Notes: generated by a model not told the origin, from the letters alone. Shown: positions 6,097 to 15,211, numbered from the stretch's first letter. The stretch is 20,210 nucleotides of DNA from STC-74 sp043756665 (GCA_043756665.1 JAYUQR010000142.1:1-20210); one strand, 5' to 3'. Translations and numbers: made by a program.

Positions 6097-8076
6097 ATGT
6101 CTCTTCTCTCAACTCGCCGCCACTCCCTCTCCCACATCATGGCCCAGGCCACTCGTATGGTCATGGGACCCACAGCTCGTCTCGCCATCGGACCTGATAT
6201 CGATACTGGCTGGTACTATGATATCGACTTCGGTGATACTCCTCTCGAGGAGTCGAAGCTCAAAGAGATCGAGAAAAAGATGCGATCCATCGTCCGCGAA
6301 GGACAGGAATTTCGTCAATTCTCACTCTCCATCGCAGATGCAAAAATCTTTGTTTCAGGACTCGGTGAGACCTACAAGCTCGAGATGATCACTGATCTTG
6401 AGGCGAAGTGAGAAACGACGATTTCTTTTTTCGCCAACATCGGGAAGTTCCAGAATCCCGCATATGCGAGTTTTGCATTTCTCGAGAACCCGATGACGGT
6501 AGCAGTTGTGGAAAATGAAACAATCAGTGTTCCCGTCATCCTGAACAAAGTGAAGGATCCAGGAATGACAGGTACTCTGGATTCTTCGCAAGCTCAGAAT
6601 GACGGACACCAAGATTCCAACACTCCAACACTCCAACACTCCAACTTCGACTTCCGCACTTCCACTTTCATCGATATGTGTCAGTGACCTCATGTCGAGT
6701 TCACGAACTTGATCCCAGAGGATTCATTCAAGCTCGATAAACTCGCAGGTGCCTACTGGCGAGGGGATTCGAAGAATCGCCAACTCACTCGTATCTACGG
6801 ACTCGCCTTCGAAAGTAAAACAGAACTCGATGCCTATGAGACGATGATGGAAGAGGCGAAAAAACGAGATCATCGAATCATCTGAGAGAAGATGCAACTC
6901 TTCACCTTCGATGATGAGATCGGTCCTGGACTTCCCCTCTGGTTGCCTGCTGGATCCATCATCGTGGAAGAGATCGAGAAATTTGCCAAGGAACAAGAAG
7001 AACTGCATGGATATTCCCGTGTCCGTTCTCCTCATATCGCGAAGGAGCAACTCTATCTTCGTTCTGGTCACTTACCTTACTATGCTGAGAGCATGTTTCC
7101 TCCGATGGAAATGGATGGAGAGAAATATTATCTCAAGGCGATGAACTGTCCACATCATCACAAAATGTTCTGAGCGCATCCGAAGTCATATCGTGATCTC
7201 CCAGTACGATATGCCGAGTATGGTCACTGTTATCGATACGAGGACTCAGGAAGCCTCTTCGGACTCATGCGAGTACGATCACTGTGTATGAACGATGCCC
7301 ATATCTACTGTACCGAAGTGCAATTTGAGGCCGAATTCCTCGATGTGATCGAAATGTATAAATTCTACTTCAAAATATTCGGAATAGACCGCATGCAATT
7401 CCGTCTCTCGAAACACTCGAAAGAGTGACTCGGAAAGAAATATGTTGATAATGAGCGTCTCTGGATCGAAACAGAAGATAAAGTTCGCCAAGTTCTTTTA
7501 AAAACTGGAGTTCCTTTCGTCGAGGCCGAGAATGAGGCTGCATTCTATGGTCCGAAGATCGATGTACAGATATGGAGTGCGATCGGACGGGAATTCACCC
7601 TCGCGACGAATCAGCTCGACTTCGCTGTTCCAGCTCGATTCGATCTGACCTATACTGATCGTGATGGGAAAGAGAAAACTCCCCTCTGTATCCACCGTGC
7701 ACCACTCTCGACGCATGAACGATTTATCGGATTTCTCATCGAGCATTTTGGCGGAGCCTTTCCGCTCTGGCTCGCACCAGAACAGGTCCGTATCATCCCT
7801 GTCGGTGAATCATTCATTCCCTATGCTGATGCGGTATATCAGGAACTCCGGAAATCCGGTATCCGTGTGAAGCTCGATGATTCCTCAGACTCTCTCGGGA
7901 AAAAGATACGAAATGCAGAAACTGATCATACGAACTATATTCTCGTCGTGGGAGAACAAGAGATGAAATCGTCGAGCCTCGCTGTCCGCAACTATAAGAC
8001 CAAAGCACAATCAACTGAGTATATCGATGATTTCGTGGCTCGTATCCAGAAAGAGATCGAAAATAAAACTCTCTAA
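6097..8076 (+). CDS. thrS: Threonyl-tRNA synthetase
   Basis: Charges tRNA-Thr. It has 659 residues and five in-frame TGA codons, two at invariant Gly (CQGPH and MFGAHPKSYRDLP). It starts directly in the editing (SAD) domain with HSLSH and, at about residue 195, CQGPH: the HxxxH...CxxxH zinc/editing site. The N-terminal TGS domain is absent. The catalytic core (about 265-545) shows motif 1 (YSRVRSPHI), the zinc ligands MNCPHH, DAHIYC and CIHRAP, motif 2 RYEDSGSLFGLMRVR and motif 3 STHERFIGFLIEHFGG. The anticodon-binding domain begins near 560 (QVRIIPVG). Residues about 147-184 are a repeat-derived insertion. Two upstream truncated copies share the same ATG, supporting this start. Its TAA overlaps the stop of the opposing gene. 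Confidence 0.97.
6535..6648 (+). repeat. Repeat insertion inside thrS (palindromes + 8-base repeats)
   Basis: Within the SAD domain: GTCATCCTGAAC...GGATCC-AGGAATGACA (6535-6570), a degenerate GATTCTTCG...CAGAATGACG (6590-6604), then 8-base units CCAAGATT, CCAACACT x3, CCAACTTC (6609-6648). The frame stays open, giving about 38 extra residues (such as DSNTPTLQHSN) just before the conserved CxGPH motif. Confidence 0.85.
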
Positions 8077-9128
8077 TTCGATAGATTCTCATCTTTCCAC
8101 TTACCAATAGGATTCCCATGTTGATCTAAGATTTGTCACGGAATTACTTCCTTCCAGTTACCCTGACTGATTTCTCGAGCTCATACCTGAACAACTCCGC
8201 CGAACATATTTGGGCGAGAATGACCAGGCTGGATCATACTGAGATCATTCACTCAGACTGCAAATCAGGATAATTTCATACGTCTCAATATCATTGCAAT
8301 AAGTGCCTGTGTTCATTTGCTTGGATGCTGCATGATGATTTTTCCATCTTGATAGAGATCTGTTGTACCAGAAGGCGCAAGGAGAAATATTCGTGATCAG
8401 TTATCAGACTTACAGTTAATAATTCGTTGTAGCTCTATCAAGAATCTCTCTCGGATTTCTAGTATGCCAATATATCCGATTTCTGCCTTCGGAGTATCTG
8501 GAGATGTCTTGAGTACATTTGAGAAATGCAATATAGCCGCAAGAGTGAATTTCCCATGAGTGATAGCTGGTCATACTATGGTATAAATGTGATCTTTTGG
8601 AATACCAAATATTCGATGGAGACAGTGAGCAATGAGCGGGAGATTGAACCATGTAGCATGGTTAGAGAGAATGAGGATATCTTTTCATTCTTTTATCTTA
8701 GATTTCAGCACACTATACAATACCTCATATACCTGATCCATATTTTTCACGAACCAACGAAAAATCAGAGCATCTGGAATCTGGGAAAACGCACTATCAA
8801 AAATATCTACTCCTGAGAGAGGAATCATCATATCTGGCACATTCTCATAGAGGACCTGAGCCTCAGTATCGATTCGGAGATCCTTCTCGGTAGTTCATTT
8901 TTTCAGAAGAACTTGCGTCATCCATGGAACATGGTACCCCGGAATAAACTGATTACAGTTTCGGAGTTCACTCTCTATACGAAATGATATCATGCGAACA
9001 ATTTCCCCGATAGTTCTTCATGGAGGAAGTACCTCTTTTCATTTCTGGAGAGATCTGAGTCGTGCAATTTCTGTACCAACCAGAGGGGATATCCGGAGTG
9101 CAAGTTCTGAGAATTGTTCAGGTTTCAT
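8073..9128 (-). CDS. Putative acyltransferase (LPLAT/PlsC-like)
   Basis: A 351-residue protein with eleven in-frame TGA codons, so no long standard ORF exists. The middle part resembles glycerolipid acyltransferases: ILILSNHATWFNLPLIA (NHxTWxDxPL-like, the HX4D motif but with Asn for Asp) and, about 100 residues on, IFLLAPSGTTD (like FPEGTRS), then GTQALIAMI and SGFAVGVND. Such enzymes acylate lysophospholipids or glycerol-phosphate at the membrane. The first 140 residues match nothing I recognise. The family call is tentative. It follows pgl by 55 bases on the same strand, and its TAG overlaps the thrS TAA (8073-8076), leaving no spacer. Confidence 0.5.
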
Positions 9129-9183
9129 AGAATTTTTCTAATTCTATATATTTCAATCAATAGTCAATCAGAAATATATTTTT

Positions 9184-10026
9184 CTATGAGTCAATATCGC
9201 TCATCAGTATGAGATTCTCATTTTCGAGGAGGATTTTCGCGGGACATACTTCCCATGAGGTACTCTTATTTTTGAATGCTGCAAAGACTTCTTGCTTTCC
9301 TCGCATGAATGCTACGAAAACGTATGGGATCAGTCGTATCATCTGTGGTCAGACTGTGATACGATGCGGTGGAGGCTTCGGTGAGTCAGTGATTTCGAGA
9401 TAACCGTATTCGAGTGAGTATATGAGTGGATGATATGGAAAGAGTGAAGCGATATGTCCATCAGGACCCACTCAGAAGAAGGCTATATCGATTTGGGGAA
9501 CAACTTGAGAATAAGTATTTACTAGGGGCTGCTGGCATTTCTGTCATTCCGTATGTATTACGGAATCTAACGTTCCTGGATTCTGGATTCCTGCCTCTCG
9601 CCCTTCATAGCTGTACTGTTTCGAAGAATAGATCGCAGGATTAACAGGGCTCGATTTCTCGACTTCTTTATCACTCCGTTCGAAATGACAAAAGGAGGAA
9701 ATTCCGATAATCTGCTCTTCAGAAATACTTCTCTCCTCCACGAGTTTTGTGAGGAATTTTTTCCTCAGTTGTCCCTCATTCGATTCTGGGTGATCGATAG
9801 GAACTATCCGTTCATCGAGGAAACAGAATCTGATTTTCCCTCGAATATGTTCAGGTATATCTCCGAAGTATTCTCAGATACAATGGTAAAAGATATCGAG
9901 TGATGTTCATCCAGATAGGCCTATATACACAACCTCTTGTCATCAGAGGATGTCGAGAGTTGCACAGAATTCATTCCAGAAAAACTGAACGAGATCTGCA
10001 TGTGATGTTGTGATCGAGTTTTTCAT
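9184..10026 (-). CDS. pgl: 6-phosphogluconolactonase
   Basis: Hydrolyses 6-phosphogluconolactone, the second step of the oxidative pentose phosphate pathway. It has 280 residues and seven TGA-encoded Gly. Motifs: YIGLSGGTS (about 34-42), FLDERIVPIDHPESNEGQL (69-87), FFGVGPDGHIASLFP (183-197, catalytic region) and SPKPPPHRITVG (215-226). Family members are about 230-245 long; the excess is a repeat-derived block at about residues 114-161. ATG 10026 begins one base after the zwf stop (TAA-T-ATG), so the two are translationally coupled. An overlapping plus-strand ORF in 9186-9644 is only a shadow. Confidence 0.92.
9543..9690. repeat. Repeat insertion inside pgl
   Basis: GTCATTCCGTA...TACGGAATCT (9543-9568) at one end and GATTTCTC...TTCGAAATGAC (9653-9690) at the other, with a short spacer between. 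In the pgl frame it stays open and adds about 47 residues (such as CHFERSDKEVEKSSPVNP) between the DERxVP and GxGPDGH motifs. Confidence 0.85.
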
Positions 10027-10027
10027 A

Positions 10028-11434
10028 TTATTTTGTATCGAGATCATACCATGTTCAGAGTACATCGAATTGTCAGACTGGTCATTTCGACTGATTCTGA
10101 TATATCTCGGGGCGGATTCCCTGTTCGCTGATATAGGTAAATATTGTATCGATACACTTCCACGAGGCGAGGATCTCAGCGGGTGTCAAGAAAAATCTCC
10201 GTTCATGTTCGATCGCATCGAGAAAGAGGAGCTCATGGGACCCGAGATATTCGAGAGGATCCCCCGCGATAGAGTCCCGTGTGATGATCTCATGAGTCTC
10301 ACGACGATCTCCTGATTCATCGAGGAACCTCAGTGATATCTCTTCGCTCGGATAGAGTGAGATGATGAGTCGATTCGGTTCATCACCGATATTCGCATGA
10401 TCTGATGGACGAAATGTGATCACGATATAGGTTTCCTTTTTTTCGAGACTCTTTCCAGAGCGCATATAGATCGGGATATTTCTCCAACGTGGATCATCGA
10501 TGGAGAAAGAGAGTGCGACATACGTCTCTGTCAGAGAATCTCGAGTGACATCACTCGCACTCTGATAGCTCGCATATTGACCGAGTATGATCCGATCATG
10601 TGGCGGCGTGAAGATGAGTTTTTCCAGAAGATGTTGGCGAGCACGTGCGATCGATACAGGATCGAGAGTGATAGGAAGATCGAGAGTGATCAGAGCAAGC
10701 ATCTGGAAGAGATGCGACTGGATCATATCGCGGATGATACCGACGGAGTCAAAATACCCGACTCGATCACGGATATCAAAATTCTCGAGTGCCGATATCT
10801 CTATCTGTGCGATCTCTGTTGGATCAATAATGGTATCGATGATGCGATTTTTTGCACGAAGTGAGAGGAGGCTCCGCATACTCTTTTTTCCCATATAGTG
10901 ATCGAGGAAGTAGAGCTCTGCATCATCATAGTAGTTCGCGAGCTCCATGAGGAGCATCCGCGCAGACACTTCATCATGTCAGAAGGGTTTTTCGAGGATG
11001 ACTCGGATATCACGAGTAGTTCGATCAGAAAAAGTACTCGAAAAATATGAGAGGATCGGTGATACGATGCTCGGAGGAACTGCGAGGTAGAGCACCTGTG
11101 TATTCTTTTCTCCCTGTCATGAGAGTCCTTCGAGAATTTCACGGTATTTCTCGAATCCATCAGCCCTATCATACGATGCAGTGATATAGTGAATATGTTT
11201 TTCTAGGGAAGCAAGTACTGACTCTTCGTGGACGCCCCATCCATGAGTCTGATCACGAACTGACTCTGAGAAGAGGGCAAAGAAAGCTTCTTGCGAATAC
11301 TCGCTCCGAGCATATCCGATGATAAAAAAATCATCTGGAAGCTTCTCTCGTAAAGCGAGTATAAAGAGTGCTGGATAGATCTTGAGTTTTGCGAGGTCTC
11401 CTGAAGCTCCAAAGATGGTGAAAAAAGTGCTCAT
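10028..11434 (-). CDS. zwf: Glucose-6-phosphate 1-dehydrogenase
   Basis: Oxidises glucose-6-phosphate to 6-phosphogluconolactone, making NAD(P)H. It has 468 residues, near the family's 480-500. Nucleotide-binding FGASGDLAKLKIYPALF is at residues 8-24; EKPFGHD, with the Gly as TGA, and then DHYMGKKSM (the RIDHYLGKE region) follow, then SHLFQMLALI and FSIDDPRWRNIPIYMRSGK. With TGA as Gly the protein runs past the apparent end at 10082 (QSK-G-PVGQFDVLGTWYDLDTK) to TAA. It lies 12 bases after gnd and one base before pgl: a compact operon. Confidence 0.96.
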
Positions 11435-11446
11435 ATTTTCGAAAGA

Positions 11447-12871
11447 TTATTGATTCCACTCAGTATGGAACGTTCCCTCTCGATCATTTCGTTCATAGGT
11501 ATGTGCCCCGAAATAGTCACGAAGTCCTTGGATCATATTCGCACTCGAGTCGATTGTCACCATCTGATAAAAGTACTGGAGTGCAGATGAGAGTGCTGGA
11601 GTAGCAATGTTGGACTGGATGAGTACCGAGAGGGTTTCCTGATAGGCTTCCAAACGTGCATGAATCGTATCATGGATTTCTGTCAGTTCGAAGATATGTT
11701 CTGTATCATTTCCATTTCGAAATGCATCCGTGAGAACCGCCAGAAGTTGTGATCTGATAATGCACCCTCCTTGCCAAATACGCGTCACCTCAGCGAGATC
11801 GATATTCCAACTATATTCTCGTGAGCGTTTCTCGATGAGTGCGAGTCACTGTGCATAGGCAAAAATCATCCCGAGATAGAGCGTAGACTCGAGCTTTTCC
11901 CTGATTTTTTCAAGTGGGATGATGACTGGATGAGCGAATTCATATCCGAATCCGAGCTTCGTACGCAGCATCTTCTCGCTCGAAATCATCCGTGCACATG
12001 TCGCCTCGACAATCGATGAGACACTCATCCCTGCCTCGAGTGCATCGGCCGATGTCCAGAGTCATGTTCCCTTCGCACCTGCTCGATCCAGTATTGTATC
12101 AATGATGTATCATTGTGTAGGGGAAGATACTTCAGTTTCGATGGTATCCTTTTTTGCTAATACCTTTGCGGTGATCTCGATGAGGTATGAGTCGAGAATT
12201 CCTGTATCGTATTGCGAGAATATCGTAGCAATCTGTCCTGCATTGAGCCCATAGATCTTTCGATAGACTTCATAGGTTTCAGCGATCATCTGCATGATGG
12301 CATATTCGATCCCATTATGGACCATCTTCACATAGTGCCCTGCACCATCTGGACCGATATGACTGACACAGGGTCATCATGAGAAATCCTGTGCCGATAT
12401 CGATTCGAGGGTCGGGGAAAGTGCATCATATACTTCTCTCGTACATCCAGGCATGATCGATGGCCCATGGAGGGCTCACTCCTCACCGCCTGATACTCCA
12501 CATCCGACGTATTCTATCCCTGATTCACGGAGCTTGGTTCCTCTCCTGATGGTATCTCTATAGTGTGAGTTCCCACAATCGATGAGGATATCTCATCGAT
12601 CGAGAAATGGGAGGAGTTCTGCGAGCACTGCATCGACGGGTGATCCTGCCTTCACCATGATCATGATTTTTCTCGGTGTCTCGAGAGATGCGACAAGATC
12701 AGGGAGGCTATGATAGGCAATGATATTCTCACTTGAATCTTCTATAAATGCGTCTGTCACACTTTGCGTTCGATTATAGACGGCAACACTATGGCCTCGA
12801 GAGGCGATATTTCGAGCAAGGTTGGCACCCATGACGGCGAGACCGATCATGGCGATAGTATTTTTTGGCAT
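11447..12871 (-). CDS. gnd: 6-phosphogluconate dehydrogenase, decarboxylating
   Basis: Converts 6-phosphogluconate to ribulose-5-phosphate, CO2 and NAD(P)H. It has 474 residues, as in the classical long (dimeric) family. Rossmann motif MIGLAVMGANLARNIASRGH is at about 8-27, then DRGDILIDCGNSHYRDT (first Gly TGA-encoded), GVSGGEEGALHGPSIMPG, the catalytic KMVHNGIEYAIMQ (Lys near 182), and KGTGLWTSADALEAG. ATG 12871 is chosen because it puts the Rossmann strand at the usual position; a TTG 11 codons upstream (12904) is possible. It is the first gene of the gnd-zwf-pgl run. Confidence 0.96.
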
Positions 12872-12893
12872 GGGAGTGAAAAAAGGTAGAGAA

Positions 12894-12922
12894 AGTATAT
12901 TCAAAAACTGAAAATCAGAAAA
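12894..12922 (-). promoter_or_regulatory. Candidate gnd promoter TTTTCT-17-TATACT
   Basis: On the minus strand TTTTCT (12922-12917) and TATACT (12899-12894) are 17 bases apart and end 22 bases before ATG 12871. The same -35-like TTTTCT precedes the superoxide dismutase gene. Confidence 0.45.
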
Positions 12923-12932
12923 TACTCTTTCC

Positions 12933-12961
12933 GAGAAAATTTCTCATTCTCTACAGAGAAT
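12933..12961. promoter_or_regulatory. Two adjacent inverted repeats in divergent promoter region
   Basis: GAGAAA-A-TTTCTC (12933-12945) is followed at once by ATTCTCT-AC-AGAGAAT (12946-12961). They lie between the divergent gnd and 13043 genes, where a repressor or activator could bind. No known operator was recognised. Confidence 0.35.
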
Positions 12962-12990
12962 AGTATCCATGAATCGTCTATACATTTTTT

Positions 12991-13019
12991 TTGCACTTTT
13001 CCTTCTTTTGTCGAAAATA
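12991..13019 (+). promoter_or_regulatory. Candidate promoter for gene 13043
   Basis: TTGCAC (12991-12996), the same -35 as at 1926, is 17 bases from a poor -10 (AAAATA, 13014-13019). Gene start is 23 bases further. Confidence 0.3.
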
Positions 13020-13042
13020 CCTGTGATTACTCCACACCCAAT

Positions 13043-13507
13043 ATGCGAACACTTTTTTTTATCGGATTTGTTATCCTCACCCTTCCATTCTCAGTCTGAG
13101 CCCAGATAGTACGCAGTGAGAATTTTGTCCTCACTGATGCTGCGGGAAATATGACCGCCCAGCTCACGACGTGAGGAGAGGGGACACCTGCACTCTTTTT
13201 CTATGATACACACAATATCCCTCGTATCAGTATCGGGCTCTATGGTGATGGTGTGCCTGGAGTCGTCCTCAATGACGAAAAGTGAAATGCTGGCGCCATC
13301 CTCAGACTCGTCGATAATGCCGGGAATCCCGTCCTCGTACTCAAGGAAAATGGACAAGATAAGCTCATCATCGATAAGAACGGGCTCCCCCCTGTTCGAA
13401 CTGGACCATCCTATCTGATGCTTCTCCTCATCGCATTTCTCTGAGGAGCATTCGGAGGGTTTCTCACATTCATGGGTATCGTCCTCCCGAGTACGAATCC
13501 AAAATAG
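13043..13507 (+). CDS. Exported protein with internal Gly/Asn repeats and C-terminal anchor
   Basis: A 154-residue protein, four in-frame TGA codons. An N-terminal signal peptide (MRTLFFIGFVILTLPFSVGA) leads to an ectodomain with imperfect repeats of the kind 'ISIGLYGDGVPGVVLNDEKG', 'AGAILRLVDNAGNPVLVLKE' and 'LIIDKNGLPPV', a beta-strand pattern like collagen-tail or phage-fibre proteins. A C-terminal span follows (YLMLLLIAFLGGAFGGFLTF). It is probably anchored at the cell surface with the repeat domain outside. No family was recognised. It is divergent from gnd. Confidence 0.7.
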
Positions 13508-13607
13508 AAAATAAGGAATTGATTATCGATACACTTCTTGTCGGAGAGTCCGTGTCTTGGTACTCTTGATCTCAGTTCTTCGCTTTTCATCTCCTCACTT
13601 CTCATCT

Positions 13608-14120
13608 ATGGATTTCTTCTCACTCATGTTCTCTCCCTTCTCACATCCTGGTATACTCGCAGGTGGGACGCTGATATTCTTCGTCCTCGGTTGGCTCTGG
13701 TACTCGCCACTCACACCCATCGGGAAGATCTGGATCAAATATTTTCCTATGCTATCGAAAGCGGATATGCCACGATGATCTCAGATCGCTGTCATTATCC
13801 TCTTCCAGATTTTTATGGGATTCGTCGTGACGCATACGGTGATGGTGATATGGGAACTCACATGACTTCTAGATTTAGATATATACAATGATGGTAGTGA
13901 TTGTAGCGGTATTTGTCCAGGTTGGCATAGTGCGGGAAATCCCTTCGCTGATGTAATAAAAGTATTTATTATTTTGAAGTTCTACCTCTGATTTGTCCTG
14001 ATCAAAGACCTCGGGCATTGGTATTTCGAGAAAAAACCATTTCCCCTCGTCCTCATCGGAGTCGGGTACTATCTCGTTGGGATTCTCGGAGTGTGTGGAC
14101 TCCTTGCTTGGTTTGCCTAG
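13608..14120 (+). CDS. DUF1761-like membrane protein
   Basis: A 170-residue protein with about four spans and three in-frame TGA codons. The first span plus GWLWYSPLTPIGKIWIKYF matches the DUF1761 signature (GxxWYsp.fGk.W). Later spans are VIILFQIFMGFVVTHTVMVI, IKVFIILKFYLGFVLIKDLG and LVLIGVGYYLVGILGVCGLL. The long loop after span 2 (NDGSDCSGICPGWHSAG) carries two Cys. The family has no known function. ATG 13608 is preferred over a TTG at 13557 because it opens with the hydrophobic segment. Confidence 0.65.
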
Positions 14121-14177
14121 ATTAGATTCGATCATATTCCCTTTGTATCAGAAGTATATTTTATCTATATTTCTCCT

Positions 14178-14456
14178 ATGGCAACAATATGAATACCTCA
14201 AGTTCCTCAAGTCTTCGATACAATGAGAGAAGCTCTACTGAGAAGTGTAGCAGTCCTGAGTGGAAAAGTCTCTCGATCTATTTCCCTTCTCCTCGATGAT
14301 CCACGAACATACTACGTTCTTCTTCCTTCGATATTTTGATATGGAGCTTATTTACTGAGTGATGACTTAGGAATTTGAATCCGTACATCGATCATTCTGT
14401 GACTCCCAATAGCTGGAGTGATGCTCTATAGTTCTGAACAAGAGAAAAAGAAATAG
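14178..14456 (+). CDS. Small membrane protein, unknown
   Basis: A 92-residue protein with four in-frame TGA codons, so invisible to a standard scan. An amphipathic N-terminal half (VFDTMREALLRSVAVLSGKV) is followed by YYVLLPSIFGYGAYLLSD and a second hydrophobic segment IILGLPIAGVMLYSS, then a charged tail EQEKKK. The family was not recognised. It ends 43 bases before prmC. Coding is supported by the TGA-as-Gly open frame and the membrane pattern. Confidence 0.55.
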
Positions 14457-14499
14457 TTGCAAAAAATGAGAGAAATAGTAGAAAGTATCAAATACTTTT

Positions 14500-15210
14500 A
14501 TGCTTCAATTCCTTCCTGATTATCCAATCGAATATATCGAATGACGAGTGAATTTTTTTGGTCGGGAATTCATCGTGACTCCAGATGTCCTCATCCCTCG
14601 TCTCGAGACCGAGTCACTTGTGAGGAGGGCAAGGAAAATCCTCCAACACTCCAACACTCCAACACTCCAACACTCCATCGTAGTCGACATTGGTTGTGGT
14701 TCTGGTATCATCGGAACCTCAGTCGCTGACCTCGCTGATGAAGTGATTTTCCTCGATATATCCCCTGCAGCTCTCCTAATAGCTGAACGCAACTTCCGCA
14801 CGCACTTCCCTGAGAAAAAAGCACAATTTATCGTCTCTGATCTCCTCTCCGATCTCCCCTCAAACATTCCAAGATTCCAAGATTCTAATATTCACTATCT
14901 CACCAATCTCCCCTATATCCGCGCTGAGGACTGGGAAAACATGAGTCCTGATACACGTCATGAGCCTCGACTCGCCCTCTTCGGAGGAGAGTCAACAGGC
15001 TTCGAGCTCTACGAACGCCTCTTCGATCAAATTTCCTCCCTTCCAACACCCAAACACTCCAACACTCCAACACTCCTATTTGAATTCTGATTCGACCAAC
15101 GCGAGATCGCAGAGTCAGTTATCAAAAAATACCCCCAATGGGAGTATTCATTTTTCGCAGATTATGCGGGAGTAGAGAGATTTGGGGAAATAATATATAT
15201 GCTCTGATAG
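14500..15210 (+). CDS. prmC: Release-factor glutamine methyltransferase, short form
   Basis: PrmC (HemK) methylates the Gln of the GGQ motif of release factors. It has 236 residues against about 280 usual: the N-terminal helical domain is missing and the protein opens near YIEGRVNFFGREF...VLIPRLETE. The SAM motif is DIGCGSGIIG (63-72). The catalytic tetrapeptide reads NLPY (136-139) instead of the usual NPPY. HEPRLALFGGE is the normal downstream motif. Three TGA codons are read as Gly. Three stretches derive from 8-base repeats (residues about 48-58, 121-131 and 181-192). RF1 is the expected substrate, because RF2 should be absent where UGA is sense. It converges with the gene at 15212, one base apart. 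Confidence 0.85.
14643..14674 (+). repeat. (CCAACACT)4 minisatellite in prmC
   Basis: Four perfect 8-base units. Because 8 is not a multiple of 3, three units encode the octapeptide SNTPTLQH, here within ILQHSNTPTLQHS just before SAM motif I. Confidence 0.9.
14869..14892 (+). repeat. 8-base repeat variant in prmC
   Basis: CCAAGATT twice, then CTAATATT: a diverged form of the octamer, translated as part of NIPRFQDSNI just before the NLPY motif. Confidence 0.7.
15043..15074 (+). repeat. 8-base repeat block in prmC 3' part
   Basis: CCAACACC, CAAACACT, then CCAACACT twice, translated as LPTPKHSNTPTL, in the loop before the last strands of the methyltransferase. Confidence 0.85.
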
Positions 15211-15211
15211 T

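Noticed and set aside
9186..9644. Plus-strand ORF of 152 codons under the Gly code
   Set aside because: It lies wholly antisense to pgl, whose minus-strand frame carries clear lactonase motifs. It is Arg-rich and its tail is encoded by the repeat insertion; a shadow ORF.
10082..10969. zwf seen as two broken ORFs (frameshifted pseudogene)
   Set aside because: The breaks are in-frame TGA codons, one being the Gly of EKPFG. The full frame 11434-10028 is open and complete.
12872..12904. Longer gnd start at TTG 12904
   Set aside because: It would add 11 residues before the usual Rossmann start and overlap the likely -10 box; ATG 12871 fits better.
14520..14867. Minus-strand ORF containing ECWSVGVLECW
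   Set aside because: This peptide is the antisense reading of the (CCAACACT)n repeat within prmC. The plus strand has the methyltransferase motifs.
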